A model generated the notes under the pieces. It saw only the letters and a program-made list of their open reading frames with translations, was not told the DNA's origin and made no database searches. The position numbers and the translations under genes were made by a program. Of a DNA stretch of 64,000 nucleotides, positions 9,025 through 18,077 are shown piece by piece (position 1 is the first letter of the stretch; the number at the start of each line of letters is the position of its first letter). Source of the stretch: an uncultured Actinomycetes bacterium (GTDB lineage Bacteria > Actinomycetota > Geothermincolia > Fen-727 > JACVIW01); assembly GCA_937127245.1 (NCBI GenBank), contig CAKZLU010000033.1:62001-126000 (forward strand), written 5' to 3'.

Positions 9025-10263
9025 TCAGCTTATCGCCTCATCTGGAATAGGCGGGCAGAGCTTTAAAGTCCTTGGTTGGTATTCGTATTCCCTTATGGCT
9101 CTTCGATATACCTCGATCGTGCGTGTTGCTATTCTGTTCCAGTTGTATTTGTCACCAAGATACGCCATCGCGTCTCGACTGAGCCTTTTTGCAAGCTTTT
9201 CATCTGAAAGGATGCGCAGTATGGCGGCGGCAAGCGATTTCGGGTTTCCAGGTTCGAACATGAGTCCGGTCTCCTCGTGAACCACTATTTCGCTCAAGCC
9301 ACCGGTGTCGGCAACTATGGTCGGCGTTCCCATCGCCATCGACTCCAGAACCACCATACCGAAAGGTTCATAGAGGCTCGGGACGACCGTGAGGTCAGCT
9401 ATCTTGTAGAAGGCAAAAAGGTCGTCCGTATCCAGGTGACCGGTAAAAGTTACACTCTCTTCAAGACCGAGCTCTCGGACGAGTGAAATCAGCTGGTTCA
9501 TGTGGGGTCCGCTTCCTCCGACAACGAACTTTACGTCCTCTATTTTTTCGAGGATCAACGGCATGGCTTCAATGACGGTCTGCACTCCCTTTTCATAAAC
9601 AAGCCTTCCCACGAAAAACACAAGCTTGCTTCCGGGTGGCGCGTATTTCTTCCTGTATAGGTCTATGCTGATGTCTTTTTTGAAGCTTTCGGCATCTATT
9701 CCGTTGGGGATTATGTCCACTTTATCGCAAGGAAGTTCAAATATCTCCGTTATCTGATCGTGCATGTATTTGCTGCAGCAGATTGATCGCGAGGACTCGA
9801 ACGTGAGCCACCACTCGATCTGATGAATGATCCTGTTCATGGGTCCCGGAAGATGCCCTTGGTGTCTGCCGTACTCTGTGGCGTGTATCGTTGCTACAAC
9901 AGGAATCCGGTAAGCGTGCTTCAAACTCGCCGCAGCGTGCGCCACGAGCCAATCATGAGCGTGGATTACCGAGATATTCTTAATGTCATTGAGCAGACCG
10001 ACTGCTCTTTCAAGCAGTGCCACGTTGAATTGCAAGACCCACGGAACCCAGTCTTCTTGAGGGATATCGGGCGGGTAGTTAACTACCCTGTATATGTGCA
10101 CTCCTTTGGATTCTTCATACATCGGGGCGCCAGGGTGGTCTTTTGTGACAACGTGGACTTTAACGCCGAGCGAGGCAAGGGATGTCGAAAGATGATAGAC
10201 ATGTCTGCCGAGGCCGCCGATTATTCGCGGTGGGTACTCCCATGATAGCATTAGTACCCGCAA
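9025..10263 (-). CDS. GT4 glycosyltransferase, alpha-1,4-glucan synthase-like (Rv3032-type)
   Basis: This 412-residue GT-B retaining glycosyltransferase starts with MLSWEYPPRIIGGLGRHV, the glycogen-synthase-like N-terminus with the KxGGL-type donor loop replaced by IGGLG. It also has HAHDWL and HATEYGRHQG, the IPNGID linker, FVGRLVYEKG at the start of the second Rossmann domain, and the E-x7-E motif EPFGMVVLE. It probably elongates an alpha-1,4-glucan from ADP- or UDP-glucose. It overlaps the GH57 gene by 13 bases and is the last gene of a four-gene minus-strand operon. The order methyltransferase, GH57, GT4 matches Rv3030-Rv3031-Rv3032 of Mycobacterium tuberculosis, which make methylglucose lipopolysaccharide. 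A role in ordinary glycogen synthesis remains possible. Confidence 0.87.
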   Translation of the reverse strand: MRVLMLSWEYPPRIIGGLGRHVYHLSTSLASLGVKVHVVTKDHPGAPMYEESKGVHIYRVVNYPPDIPQEDWVPWVLQFNVALLERAVGLLNDIKNISVIHAHDWLVAHAAASLKHAYRIPVVATIHATEYGRHQGHLPGPMNRIIHQIEWWLTFESSRSICCSKYMHDQITEIFELPCDKVDIIPNGIDAESFKKDISIDLYRKKYAPPGSKLVFFVGRLVYEKGVQTVIEAMPLILEKIEDVKFVVGGSGPHMNQLISLVRELGLEESVTFTGHLDTDDLFAFYKIADLTVVPSLYEPFGMVVLESMAMGTPTIVADTGGLSEIVVHEETGLMFEPGNPKSLAAAILRILSDEKLAKRLSRDAMAYLGDKYNWNRIATRTIEVYRRAIREYEYQPRTLKLCPPIPDEAIS

Positions 10264-11927
10264 GTCAGGCCCCCTTTACTACGCGGACTTTCGCCGCTTA
10301 AGAGATCCAAGCCCGCCCACATAAATATCTTGTCGGTTTCCTCAATGTCCCCAAGCTTTTCGGCAGCATTATCCGCCAGTCCACCCTCGAGAGATTTGAT
10401 TAACAGGTTAAATCTCTGAAGGTGGGAGCGAAATCTTTGTGTAGCATACTCCTTGGCTCTGTTTTTTGCAACCATGTAAGGCCAATCGCTTGATTCCAAG
10501 AGGAGCAACTCCCGCGCCGCTTGTTTAAGGAAACGAGATTCCACTCCCTCCTCCGAGCGCTTCTCAAAACGAAGAATTCCCTGGAGTCTTTTCCTCGCTG
10601 TGTTTATCTCATCCCACATCCATGAGGTTGATTCGTTTATCCATGTCGAGGAGTCTCTGTTTGTGCCCCAGGTGGTTTCAATGGGTTGGATAGCTTCGCT
10701 CGGTTGGTTAACCTCAAGATAGTGGTACGGCGTGGCGAACCGGATTTCTGGATATTTTTCGGCAAGTCTGAATAGCGAATGAATCCATAAAATTCCTTCA
10801 CGCCATCCGTGCCCAAAAAGCTCGGTATCGTATGCGGCAAGCACCAAAGGTTCTTTTGACGGCACACCTCTATAATCGTCATTTACTACGGGCGGAAAAT
10901 GATATTTTTCGACGGATTGCCGCCTTGGCGGTGAGTCGCTTTGATTTTGCCACCGCTCTTCTATAGAAGGGGTTTCTCGAATCCCGGAAATTCTTTGCAT
11001 TTCAATGGTGAGCTGAGCAAGGAAATCAGATGCGTGAAAATCTATGTCCTTTAGTGCTATCTCCGGGTTATAGATATCCTTTTCTTCAATGGGGACTTGC
11101 TGACCGGTCACGCGCCAGTAGCGGAGTCCGGAAGAATGATAATACTTCGTAGAATCGAGATAATTATCAGATGACGGGTATCCCGATTTTTCATTCCAAA
11201 CGAGCCTGTGGGCTAACTCATTTCGAGCGACCGCCGCTACCTTTGAATCACCAATTAGATAAGCGAAATGAGTGCTTTTGGGGCTTATTGACGTGGAGTC
11301 CAAAATAACGTATTCGATTCCTTCCGACTGAAGTATCTTTTCGATGCCCTTGCGGTAAGCACACTCAGGAAGCCAAAAGCCGTGGGGATGATGACCGAAG
11401 TGTTGTCTGTGCGCCTGAAGACCGGTCATTATCTGGGAATTTAAGGTTTCTGGATTATTGAAGCCCTGAAGGAAAGCGTGCGTTGCGCTCGAAGATAGAA
11501 TTTCGATGACGTCCTTCTCCTCGAGCTCACGGTAAGCCCCTACGAGATCGCCGTCAATTGATTGGAACAGGCGTCTTTTCCAGTCGAAGTCATGGTAATA
11601 ACGCTCGGCTATTTCTTTTCTCTTCTCATCGGCGAAGTATATGAAATCTTCCCGGTCAGAAAGCGAGCGCGCTTTCATTGTTTCAAGGTATTCCAAGAAC
11701 CTCGTTTTCACATAAGTGTCGGCAAGCTGTTCGCATAAAACTGGCGTTAGCGTAAGAGAAAGGCAGTTAGTAACGCCCCGGTCGGACAAGCGTGAGAGAA
11801 AATCGTACAGCGGAAGGTAAGTGTCGGAAATGACCTGATAGAGCCAGTCCTCTCCTACGGGGAACACTCCGTTTTTCCTGACGTAAGGCATATGGGAATG
11901 TAGATGCAGGCATAAATATCCGGTCAT
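10251..11927 (-). CDS. GH57 1,4-alpha-glucan branching enzyme (Rv3031-like)
   Basis: This 558-residue protein has the GH57 fold with the family's conserved regions: HxHxP (HSHMP, residues 10-14), the nucleophile region GFWLPECAYRKG with Glu188, and the acid region AAYDTELFGHGWREG with Asp367. A DUF1957-like helical C-terminus follows. GH57 branching enzymes make alpha-1,6 branches in alpha-1,4-glucans. Its start overlaps the upstream methyltransferase stop by four bases, and its end overlaps the GT4 gene, indicating tight translational coupling. Residues about 325-345 (sequence around WQNQSDSPPRRQ) look like a polar linker. The reaction is assigned from family and context; an amylase or glucanotransferase activity is less likely. 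Confidence 0.88.
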   Translation of the reverse strand: MTGYLCLHLHSHMPYVRKNGVFPVGEDWLYQVISDTYLPLYDFLSRLSDRGVTNCLSLTLTPVLCEQLADTYVKTRFLEYLETMKARSLSDREDFIYFADEKRKEIAERYYHDFDWKRRLFQSIDGDLVGAYRELEEKDVIEILSSSATHAFLQGFNNPETLNSQIMTGLQAHRQHFGHHPHGFWLPECAYRKGIEKILQSEGIEYVILDSTSISPKSTHFAYLIGDSKVAAVARNELAHRLVWNEKSGYPSSDNYLDSTKYYHSSGLRYWRVTGQQVPIEEKDIYNPEIALKDIDFHASDFLAQLTIEMQRISGIRETPSIEERWQNQSDSPPRRQSVEKYHFPPVVNDDYRGVPSKEPLVLAAYDTELFGHGWREGILWIHSLFRLAEKYPEIRFATPYHYLEVNQPSEAIQPIETTWGTNRDSSTWINESTSWMWDEINTARKRLQGILRFEKRSEEGVESRFLKQAARELLLLESSDWPYMVAKNRAKEYATQRFRSHLQRFNLLIKSLEGGLADNAAEKLGDIEETDKIFMWAGLDLLSGESPRSKGGLTCGY

Positions 11928-12691
11928 TTTGAACTAAAATTTCTCTTGCCTTTGCAGACCGCTATGATATCGAGGCAGTCATCTATGTCCTCATCCGTTA
12001 TTTTGAAATCCTTCGTCATGATGAGCGGGCAGAGTATTCTGTGCAGCCAGAGTCTCGGATTAAGCTTGCTCATCTCATATACCTTTATGAAATCTACCGC
12101 TCCTATTCTTTCATTCAAGCGCAGGATTCCCGCGTGTAAAACCCCTACCACACTTACATCCTCGAAGAAATCAGAAAGCAATTCTCGGAATTCTGAAGGG
12201 GTGTATTCTCTGAAGTGAAAAGGATTTATTGGTTTGAGGCTCCCGGGCGAAATGGTTTTCCTGTTCGGGGTCGAAAGTACAGCCTCTCCATCTTTTTTTA
12301 ACACCCTTGCTATTTCTTTTAAGAAAGGAAGCTCCTCAGGTAGGTGCTCGATTACCTGCAGTGAGACTATGAGATCGGACGAGTCATCAGGAAATTTGAG
12401 TTCTTTCACATCCATGGTCTCGAAGGTAAGATTGGGGAAATTATATTTCTTCCTCGCGTGCTCGATTACCTCAGGGGCGATATCGATCCCGATCACTCTT
12501 TTAGCGGATTTTGACAGGAGATACGGTCCGTAGCCTTCTCCGCATCCTATATCAATTACGACTTTTCCGACTGCGCGCGATTGAGCAAATTCATAGGCAA
12601 CAAGGTGTCTTTTAAACCAGTAGTTCTCTTTTGATATCCCAGGGAGTGTGCGCTCGCCGGTGAGTTTCAGGTTTCCTGCGCCGGACCTCAC
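11924..12691 (-). CDS. SAM-dependent methyltransferase of the glucan operon
   Basis: This 255-residue class I methyltransferase has motif I VVIDIGCGEGYGPYL, the acidic GIDIAPEVI strand end, DLIVSLQVIEHLPEE and a RVLKKDGEAVLSTPN post-II motif. The N-terminal TGERTLPG is typical of glycan-associated methyltransferases of this group. It sits between a FAD oxidoreductase gene (13-base gap) and the GH57 gene (4-base overlap). By position it corresponds to Rv3030, the methyltransferase proposed for 6-O-methylglucose polysaccharide. Sequence alone shows only a small-molecule or sugar methyltransferase; the glucan substrate is inferred from the operon. Confidence 0.83.
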   Translation of the reverse strand: MRSGAGNLKLTGERTLPGISKENYWFKRHLVAYEFAQSRAVGKVVIDIGCGEGYGPYLLSKSAKRVIGIDIAPEVIEHARKKYNFPNLTFETMDVKELKFPDDSSDLIVSLQVIEHLPEELPFLKEIARVLKKDGEAVLSTPNRKTISPGSLKPINPFHFREYTPSEFRELLSDFFEDVSVVGVLHAGILRLNERIGAVDFIKVYEMSKLNPRLWLHRILCPLIMTKDFKITDEDIDDCLDIIAVCKGKRNFSSK

Positions 12692-12704
12692 GTGTCAATC
12701 ACGC

Positions 12705-13994
12705 TCACTTAAGGTAGGAAAGGACTTGGCGGGCCGCTTCAACGCCGGAAAAGAAAGCGACATCCCCGCCGCTTCCTGGAGCGCTGACAACATCCCCGGC
12801 GAAAAATAGATTCTCCACTTGGGGAGCTCTCACGCCCGGGCGGTGTTTGGCGCTTTGACCGACCCGTGGTTCAAACCCATCAACCATCTTCAGAGTGAGA
12901 ATTCTTCGCCACTCCACTTTTTCCATTATCCCTGGGAACATTTGCTCTATTAAATCCAGGAATTTTTCCTCTTCTTTCTCCGCGTTCTCTTTATCGTCCA
13001 GGAGAGTAACTGGGAGCGGATAATAGAAAGTCGCAAGTTGCTTGCCTTCGGGAGCGACATCTGGGTCGATGTTGGATGTGAACTGACCCATGGTAAGCGG
13101 GTTAGGTGTAACAACGAGACCGTCGATATCTGAGACCTTATCCGACAGACACAGGTCAACAGATATACCCGCTGTGGGGACAATCGATGCGCACTTCTCA
13201 ATAAAATCCTGAGGCAAACCTTTTTCAAGAAAATCGGGAATTCTCTGAAGGGGAACGGCGAAAACAACTGCTTCTGCTTTATGTTTCTCACCCTTAACAA
13301 GAACTGATTTTACCTTTCCGTTCTCTATCTCAATAGCTTTAACCCTGTGGCCGGTACGGATGTGCCCGTTTTTCTCTATTTTTGATGCCAGCGCTTCTAT
13401 GATTTGCCTAGTTCCGCCTTTCGGGTAAGCAACGTTTTCTTTTGCCCGCATCGCGCGCTTCAAGAATTGTGCCATCTCACCAGCGCTTGTTTTGCTTATA
13501 TCGGGCGCAACAAGGCATAGGCCGGCGAGAATCGAAAAGATTTCAGGGATAGCTTTCCTGTTTCTTCCGATGAGAATGCTTTCTAGACTGCGATCGGCAA
13601 GATTCTGGTGTTTACCTGCCACCAGTTTCACCATGTTCCCGATCAGAATCGCCTTGTCCGCGGCCGTAAGAATTTTCGTCTTGATGAAATCAACTGGGGC
13701 GGTCGGTAGCTTAACGAAAGAGCCCTCGTAATATAGAAGGGGTTCGCCCATCCTAACGAACTCGAGTTCATAATTGATTTCCTTTAAAGCGGACGCCGCC
13801 GCGCCCTCTCTACCGAACCGGTTTGCATGTATTCCATAATCAACGATGAAGCCGTCTTTGAAGTCGAAAGACGCCCTTCCACCCAAATGTCCGGTCGCTT
13901 CGAAAACCTCTACCTCAACCCCGTTGTGGGCGAGTATAGCCGCCGTGGTGAGACCGCCGTATCCCGCGCCTATAACGATCACTTGAGCACTCAT
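12705..13994 (-). CDS. FAD-dependent amine oxidase/phytoene desaturase-like oxidoreductase
   Basis: This 429-residue flavoprotein has an N-terminal dinucleotide-binding motif (VIVIGAGYGGLTTAA, about residues 5-19), the EATGHLGGRASF segment shared by the CrtI/monoamine-oxidase superfamily, and the C-terminal FAD motif NLFFAGDVVSAPGSGGDVAF. The substrate is not evident. It resembles phytoene-desaturase-like proteins that lack nearby carotenoid genes, and none are seen here. It is the first gene of the minus-strand glucan operon, with GGGGAGGT before its ATG. Its place suggests a role in lipid or glycan modification, but this is weak inference. Confidence 0.8.
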   Translation of the reverse strand: MSAQVIVIGAGYGGLTTAAILAHNGVEVEVFEATGHLGGRASFDFKDGFIVDYGIHANRFGREGAAASALKEINYELEFVRMGEPLLYYEGSFVKLPTAPVDFIKTKILTAADKAILIGNMVKLVAGKHQNLADRSLESILIGRNRKAIPEIFSILAGLCLVAPDISKTSAGEMAQFLKRAMRAKENVAYPKGGTRQIIEALASKIEKNGHIRTGHRVKAIEIENGKVKSVLVKGEKHKAEAVVFAVPLQRIPDFLEKGLPQDFIEKCASIVPTAGISVDLCLSDKVSDIDGLVVTPNPLTMGQFTSNIDPDVAPEGKQLATFYYPLPVTLLDDKENAEKEEEKFLDLIEQMFPGIMEKVEWRRILTLKMVDGFEPRVGQSAKHRPGVRAPQVENLFFAGDVVSAPGSGGDVAFFSGVEAARQVLSYLK

Positions 13995-14025
13995 CAGGAC
14001 CTCCCCAGTAGCGATCGTAGGCTAT

Positions 14026-14031
14026 ATTATA
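14026..14031 (-). promoter_or_regulatory. candidate -10 box for the glucan operon
   Basis: Read on the minus strand, a consensus TATAAT lies about 30 bases before the ATG of the FAD oxidoreductase. No convincing -35 box is at the expected distance. A second TATAAT on the plus strand (14121-14126) could serve the lipid kinase gene, so this divergent gap may hold two promoters. Confidence 0.4.
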
Positions 14032-14230
14032 TCTGAAAAGTGGCGAATCATCGTTGTTGCAGGGCTCAAAAACGACGCCTGAACCCATTAAATTTTGGAG
14101 CTTGCCGGGATTTCAAGTTTTATAATCTATGTGCTGGTTTTTAGGTTTTAAAGTTAATCTCTTTTTTGAAAAATGCTATTGCGGGGGAAGAAAGCTTGAC
14201 CGAATTTAGCGAAAATTTTGAGGACAGGCG

Positions 14231-15289
14231 GTGGTGGATGTGCCAAGAAGAAAGGAAACGCCCTCGGGAGAGGAGAAAAGCGCTCAATCATACAAGAAGC
14301 AAAGAATGATGGTTATTGTAAACCCTGTTTCTGGGCAGGGGGAGGCTTCGAGAAGATGGTTGGATATCGAGCGGACGCTAAAAGACCTGCGCCTCGATTT
14401 TGAATATTGTTTCACCGAGTATCCCAGACACGCTGTATCGCTTGCGAGAAAAGCAGCAGAAGAAGGTTACAAAACTGTTGTTGCCGTTGGCGGTGACGGC
14501 ACGGTATATGAGATCGTCAACGGTCTGATGAGCTCTAATGCACTCGAGATGCCGGTTTTGGGCCTGATTCCATGTGGCAGGGGGACGGATTTCGCCAGTT
14601 CCGTTGGAATTCCCTCGGACTGGCAGGTTGCTGTTTCCCTCCTCGCTTCAGGCAGGAAGAGGAAGGTGGATGTGGTTTCGATAGAGTACATGGATGGCGA
14701 TGGTTTGAAGGACGGGTATTTTGTGAACATTGCCGGGGTCGGCTTTGATTCCGAGATAGTCAAGAACGCCAACCTGATTAAGCCCGCGCTTTTCAGTTTG
14801 TTGGGGGGCAGGCTTTCCTATTTCGCCAGCTTCGTTCCAGCGCTCAGAAAACTTAAAGAAAAAGACATAGAAATGCATCTTGACGAAAAAGTCACAAGGG
14901 TTGTCGCCGTTTCGGTTTTCCTCGCTAACGGAAACTATTTCGGGGGCAAGATGCGGGTTGCGCCGAACGCGGAAGTTGACGATGGAATGATTGATGTAAT
15001 TGTAACGGGAATAGGTGGGCAAAGCCCGGTCATTGATCTTCCGCCTGAGGAGCCCGTTCCCCGGAGGGGAAGGTTAGGAAAGATTTTTCATGGTTTGAGG
15101 ACGATCTCAAGCATATCCCGGATGTACACTGGAATTCTTCCGGATGACGAATCGGTTTTCTCTTTCAAAGCAAAGAAAGTTCGATTGCTGTCGGACAACA
15201 TCCTTCTTCTTCATGCTGACGGGGAGCTCATAGGCGAAGCACCAGTTGCTGCCGAAGTAATAGATAACGCGCTAACGGTAATAGCGTGA
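14231..15289 (+). CDS. diacylglycerol kinase family lipid kinase (YegS/DgkB-like)
   Basis: This protein of up to 352 residues belongs to the DAGKc/LCB5 family, which phosphorylates diacylglycerol or related lipids. Seen are VNPVSGQGEA, the nucleotide-binding AVGGDGTVYEIVNG (GGDGT at 87-91), the LIPCGRGTDFA segment (a variant of the usual GTGNDFA), and NIAGVGFDSEI. The start is uncertain. GTG 14231 adds about 25 polar residues; many homologues begin at the position of Met26 (ATG 14306). The protein is probably membrane-associated through its lipid substrate and has no transmembrane helix. Confidence 0.85.
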   Translation: MVDVPRRKETPSGEEKSAQSYKKQRMMVIVNPVSGQGEASRRWLDIERTLKDLRLDFEYCFTEYPRHAVSLARKAAEEGYKTVVAVGGDGTVYEIVNGLMSSNALEMPVLGLIPCGRGTDFASSVGIPSDWQVAVSLLASGRKRKVDVVSIEYMDGDGLKDGYFVNIAGVGFDSEIVKNANLIKPALFSLLGGRLSYFASFVPALRKLKEKDIEMHLDEKVTRVVAVSVFLANGNYFGGKMRVAPNAEVDDGMIDVIVTGIGGQSPVIDLPPEEPVPRRGRLGKIFHGLRTISSISRMYTGILPDDESVFSFKAKKVRLLSDNILLLHADGELIGEAPVAAEVIDNALTVIA

Positions 15290-15354
15290 AAAATATCTTA
15301 GCCAGATGAACTGCCGCGCGAGGATAATCTTGTTGTCAAATACAACCGCCAGAT

Positions 15355-16527
15355 TCACTCGAGAAGGGATTTGAACAAGCCAAGGATTTCCTCGTATTCA
15401 GCCTCCCTCGGGTTAGCGTATATTTGGGCGTCGCCCATTGCCTCATCAGCCATTTTCTCCGCAAGGGAAGGGTCAGCTCCAGCTTCTTTGAGGTTTTTGG
15501 GAAGACCGAAAGACCATATGAAATCCCTTATTCTTTCAAGAAAAGCGCGCGCGGCTTCGGCTTCGCTCATCTGGCTGGTTTCTATTCCGACTGCCGAGGC
15601 GAGTTCAGCGTAACGGTCCTGGCAATAATCAATGTTGTACTCCATGACTACGGGGAGGATTATTGCGTTTGCGACTCCGTGCGATACCGGGCTTAAGCCG
15701 CCGGCGGCGTGAGCCATTGCGTGACACGCTCCAATGGAAAGGGTCGTGCATATTGCGGAACCGGCGAGGTTTGCAGCGATCAACATCTCTCCCCTTGCTT
15801 CCAAATCCTCACCATTCTCAAACGCTATGGGCAGGTTCTCATATATCAGTTTTACGGTGTAAAAAGAGAGGGCGTCTGAGGGCAGGGCGTGCTCGAGGCT
15901 CGAGAATGACTCGATTGCATGGGTCAGGGCGTCAATCCCGGTCGCGGCCGTAAGAGATGGAGGCATGGATACCGTTAGAGATGGGTCGAGTATGGCGACA
16001 TCAGGTATGAGATAGGGGCTGTTGAACGTTATTTTCTGGTTACCGGGAGAATGCTTGATCACCGCGCCGAGGGATGATTCAGCTCCCGTTCCTGCGGTAG
16101 TGGGTATGGCCACATGCTTTTTCAAGGGCTCCGGAATAAGATTCGTGCCCTGCCAGTCTGCGAGGAGGTCTCCTCCAACCCCGAGGAGAATGTTGGCGCC
16201 TTTTGCGGTGTCAATGACGCTTCCGCCACCCACGGAGATGAGAATATCCACACCCTTTTCTGCCCCAATCTTGGCTATTTCAATGCATACCTCAATTTCG
16301 GAATTAACCGGAACATCTGCGAAAACTTCAACAAGCTCCACGCTGCTTTTCTCCACGCTCTTTTTCACGTCTTCCGCAAGACCGGCTTCCATGACCCCTT
16401 TGTCGGTGATTATCATCGCTTTGGTCCCGCCTATCTGCTCAGCTTCTTGCCCGATCTCGGCCGCCATATTCGCGCCGTAGATGGTTTTCTTCGGGGTGTA
16501 AAATTCGTAATACTCTTTCAGTGCCAC
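15355..16527 (-). CDS. iron-containing alcohol dehydrogenase
   Basis: This 390-residue type III alcohol dehydrogenase has an N-terminal NAD(P)-binding Rossmann-like domain with GGGSVIDTAKG (about 100-110) and a helical C-terminal metal domain. All four metal ligands expected from E. coli FucO are present: Asp199 and His203 in TGIDALTHAIE, His269 in CHAMAHAAGG and His283 in SHGVANA. It should oxidise or reduce an alcohol/aldehyde pair; the substrate cannot be read. It lies 94 bases downstream of a paralogue on the same strand. The two look like an old tandem duplication, and only this copy keeps the full metal site. Confidence 0.9.
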   Translation of the reverse strand: MALKEYYEFYTPKKTIYGANMAAEIGQEAEQIGGTKAMIITDKGVMEAGLAEDVKKSVEKSSVELVEVFADVPVNSEIEVCIEIAKIGAEKGVDILISVGGGSVIDTAKGANILLGVGGDLLADWQGTNLIPEPLKKHVAIPTTAGTGAESSLGAVIKHSPGNQKITFNSPYLIPDVAILDPSLTVSMPPSLTAATGIDALTHAIESFSSLEHALPSDALSFYTVKLIYENLPIAFENGEDLEARGEMLIAANLAGSAICTTLSIGACHAMAHAAGGLSPVSHGVANAIILPVVMEYNIDYCQDRYAELASAVGIETSQMSEAEAARAFLERIRDFIWSFGLPKNLKEAGADPSLAEKMADEAMGDAQIYANPREAEYEEILGLFKSLLE

Positions 16528-16621
16528 TCCTATTTCCTCCCCTCAAATAAATGGTACTAAAGCCAGATCATCTCCCCCGCAGGGTCAAGATTAATTCCCG
16601 CGACCCTTATTAAGACTATTG

Positions 16622-17803
16622 TTAGAAAGCTCTTTTAAGTATTTCCATTATCTCGTCAAGGTCTGGTTCCTTAGGATTGTTCGACATGCAGCCATCCGCC
16701 ATCGCGTCCCTGGCGGTCCCTTCGAGCGCTTCCGCCTTTACTCCCTGTTCGCTTAAGGTCGCAGAAACTTTCAGGTCCGATATTAAATGTCTTATATGAT
16801 CTAACGCTTTCTCTCCTGCGGCAACATCGTCATATTTCCGAGTGTCGGTACCAAAATCTTCAGCGATTCCTCTGGAGGCTCCCGCGACTTTCTCGGGGCA
16901 ATTTTCGATGTTGAATTCCACGCATAGCGGAAGGAGAATAGCATTTGCTATTCCGTGGGGGACTTTGAACCTGCCGCCCAGAGCATTAGCTATTCCATGT
17001 ATCATCCCCCCGCACACATTAGCGAATACAATTCCGCCGATGTTGGCTGCGATAATCATATAACCTCGCGCGACGAGGTTATCGGGTTCTTCGAAAGCGA
17101 CAGGCAGATACTGGGATATAAGCCGTATTCCTTGGTGAGCAAGGCTGTCACATAAGGGTTGCCGGCTTTCGGAATGCAGCGCTTCTATGCAGTGAGAAAG
17201 CGCGCCAATGCCTGTGGAGGCAGTGAGATGAGCCGGAAGGGTTGTTGTCATAATGGGGTCGAGTAGCGCGACAGAGGGCACGAGTTCAGGGCTTTTGTAC
17301 GTCAGTTTCAGTTTCTGTTCCTCGTCGAGAATGGATGCGGAAAATGTTGATTCAGAGCCTGTTCCCGCGGTTGTTGGAATTGAGATGTGGAGGGGGAGGG
17401 GTGCGCTCGGCATGTAAATTGCACTTTGGTGGTCTAAGATGTGTCCTCCCTCGACCATGAGGATGGCTACCGCCTTTGCGGTGTCAATTGTTGATCCGCC
17501 TCCAACGGAGATTATGCAGTCGGCTTTGTTTTCCAGGGCGAACTCATAGCATTTTTGGACGATTTTTATCTCCGAGTGGGGCTGTACCTCGTCAAAGATT
17601 CCCGCGATTTCGCACTTCCCGCTCTCCATGCCCTTTTTGACGAGATCGACCAGGCCGGCATCCTCAACCTGCTTATCCGTAACGATAAGCGCTCTCTTTC
17701 CTCCCTTTTTCTCAATCTCAAGTCCCACCGTTTCAACGCATTTTTCGCCGCAGATTATTTTTCCAGGGACTTGAAATTCGAACCATTCGGCGAATGACAT
17801 CAC
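16622..17803 (-). CDS. iron-alcohol-dehydrogenase-family protein with altered metal site
   Basis: This 393-residue paralogue of the next gene downstream has the same GGGSTIDTAKA (101-111) and SIPTTAGTGSES segments. Its metal site is changed. The ligand aspartate of the motif G-x-D-A-L-x-H is Gly200 (STGIGALSHCIE; codon GGC on the minus strand), and the second histidine of the HAMAH motif is Asn273 (IHGIANALGG). His204, His269 and His283 remain. It may bind metal weakly, use another metal, or have a different reaction, as some family members do. It is full length with no frameshift, and its TTG/ATG region shows a normal start, so it is not a pseudogene. Confidence 0.85.
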   Translation of the reverse strand: MMSFAEWFEFQVPGKIICGEKCVETVGLEIEKKGGKRALIVTDKQVEDAGLVDLVKKGMESGKCEIAGIFDEVQPHSEIKIVQKCYEFALENKADCIISVGGGSTIDTAKAVAILMVEGGHILDHQSAIYMPSAPLPLHISIPTTAGTGSESTFSASILDEEQKLKLTYKSPELVPSVALLDPIMTTTLPAHLTASTGIGALSHCIEALHSESRQPLCDSLAHQGIRLISQYLPVAFEEPDNLVARGYMIIAANIGGIVFANVCGGMIHGIANALGGRFKVPHGIANAILLPLCVEFNIENCPEKVAGASRGIAEDFGTDTRKYDDVAAGEKALDHIRHLISDLKVSATLSEQGVKAEALEGTARDAMADGCMSNNPKEPDLDEIMEILKRAF

Positions 17804-18077
17804 TGCCTCTTTGCTGCCTGACCGCTTTATGCCCGATTTCTAAAGAGAAATATTATCTTACCAGGGTTGAGAAATGTAGGCACGGTTTTAATAAATCATT
17901 GGTTTAAATAAGGTTTGAATCCAGGAGTCTGGTTCTCGCCTTTCCGCTTGATCTGGCTCGGACATAGAACGAAATGTTCTTTCCTTGAAACGCGTAGTGT
18001 GAATGAAGCCCGTTTTCTTAACTTACTAAAAGCGGAGAATAATTTTTTAAGGTCAATACATACGGTCATGAGGGCTG

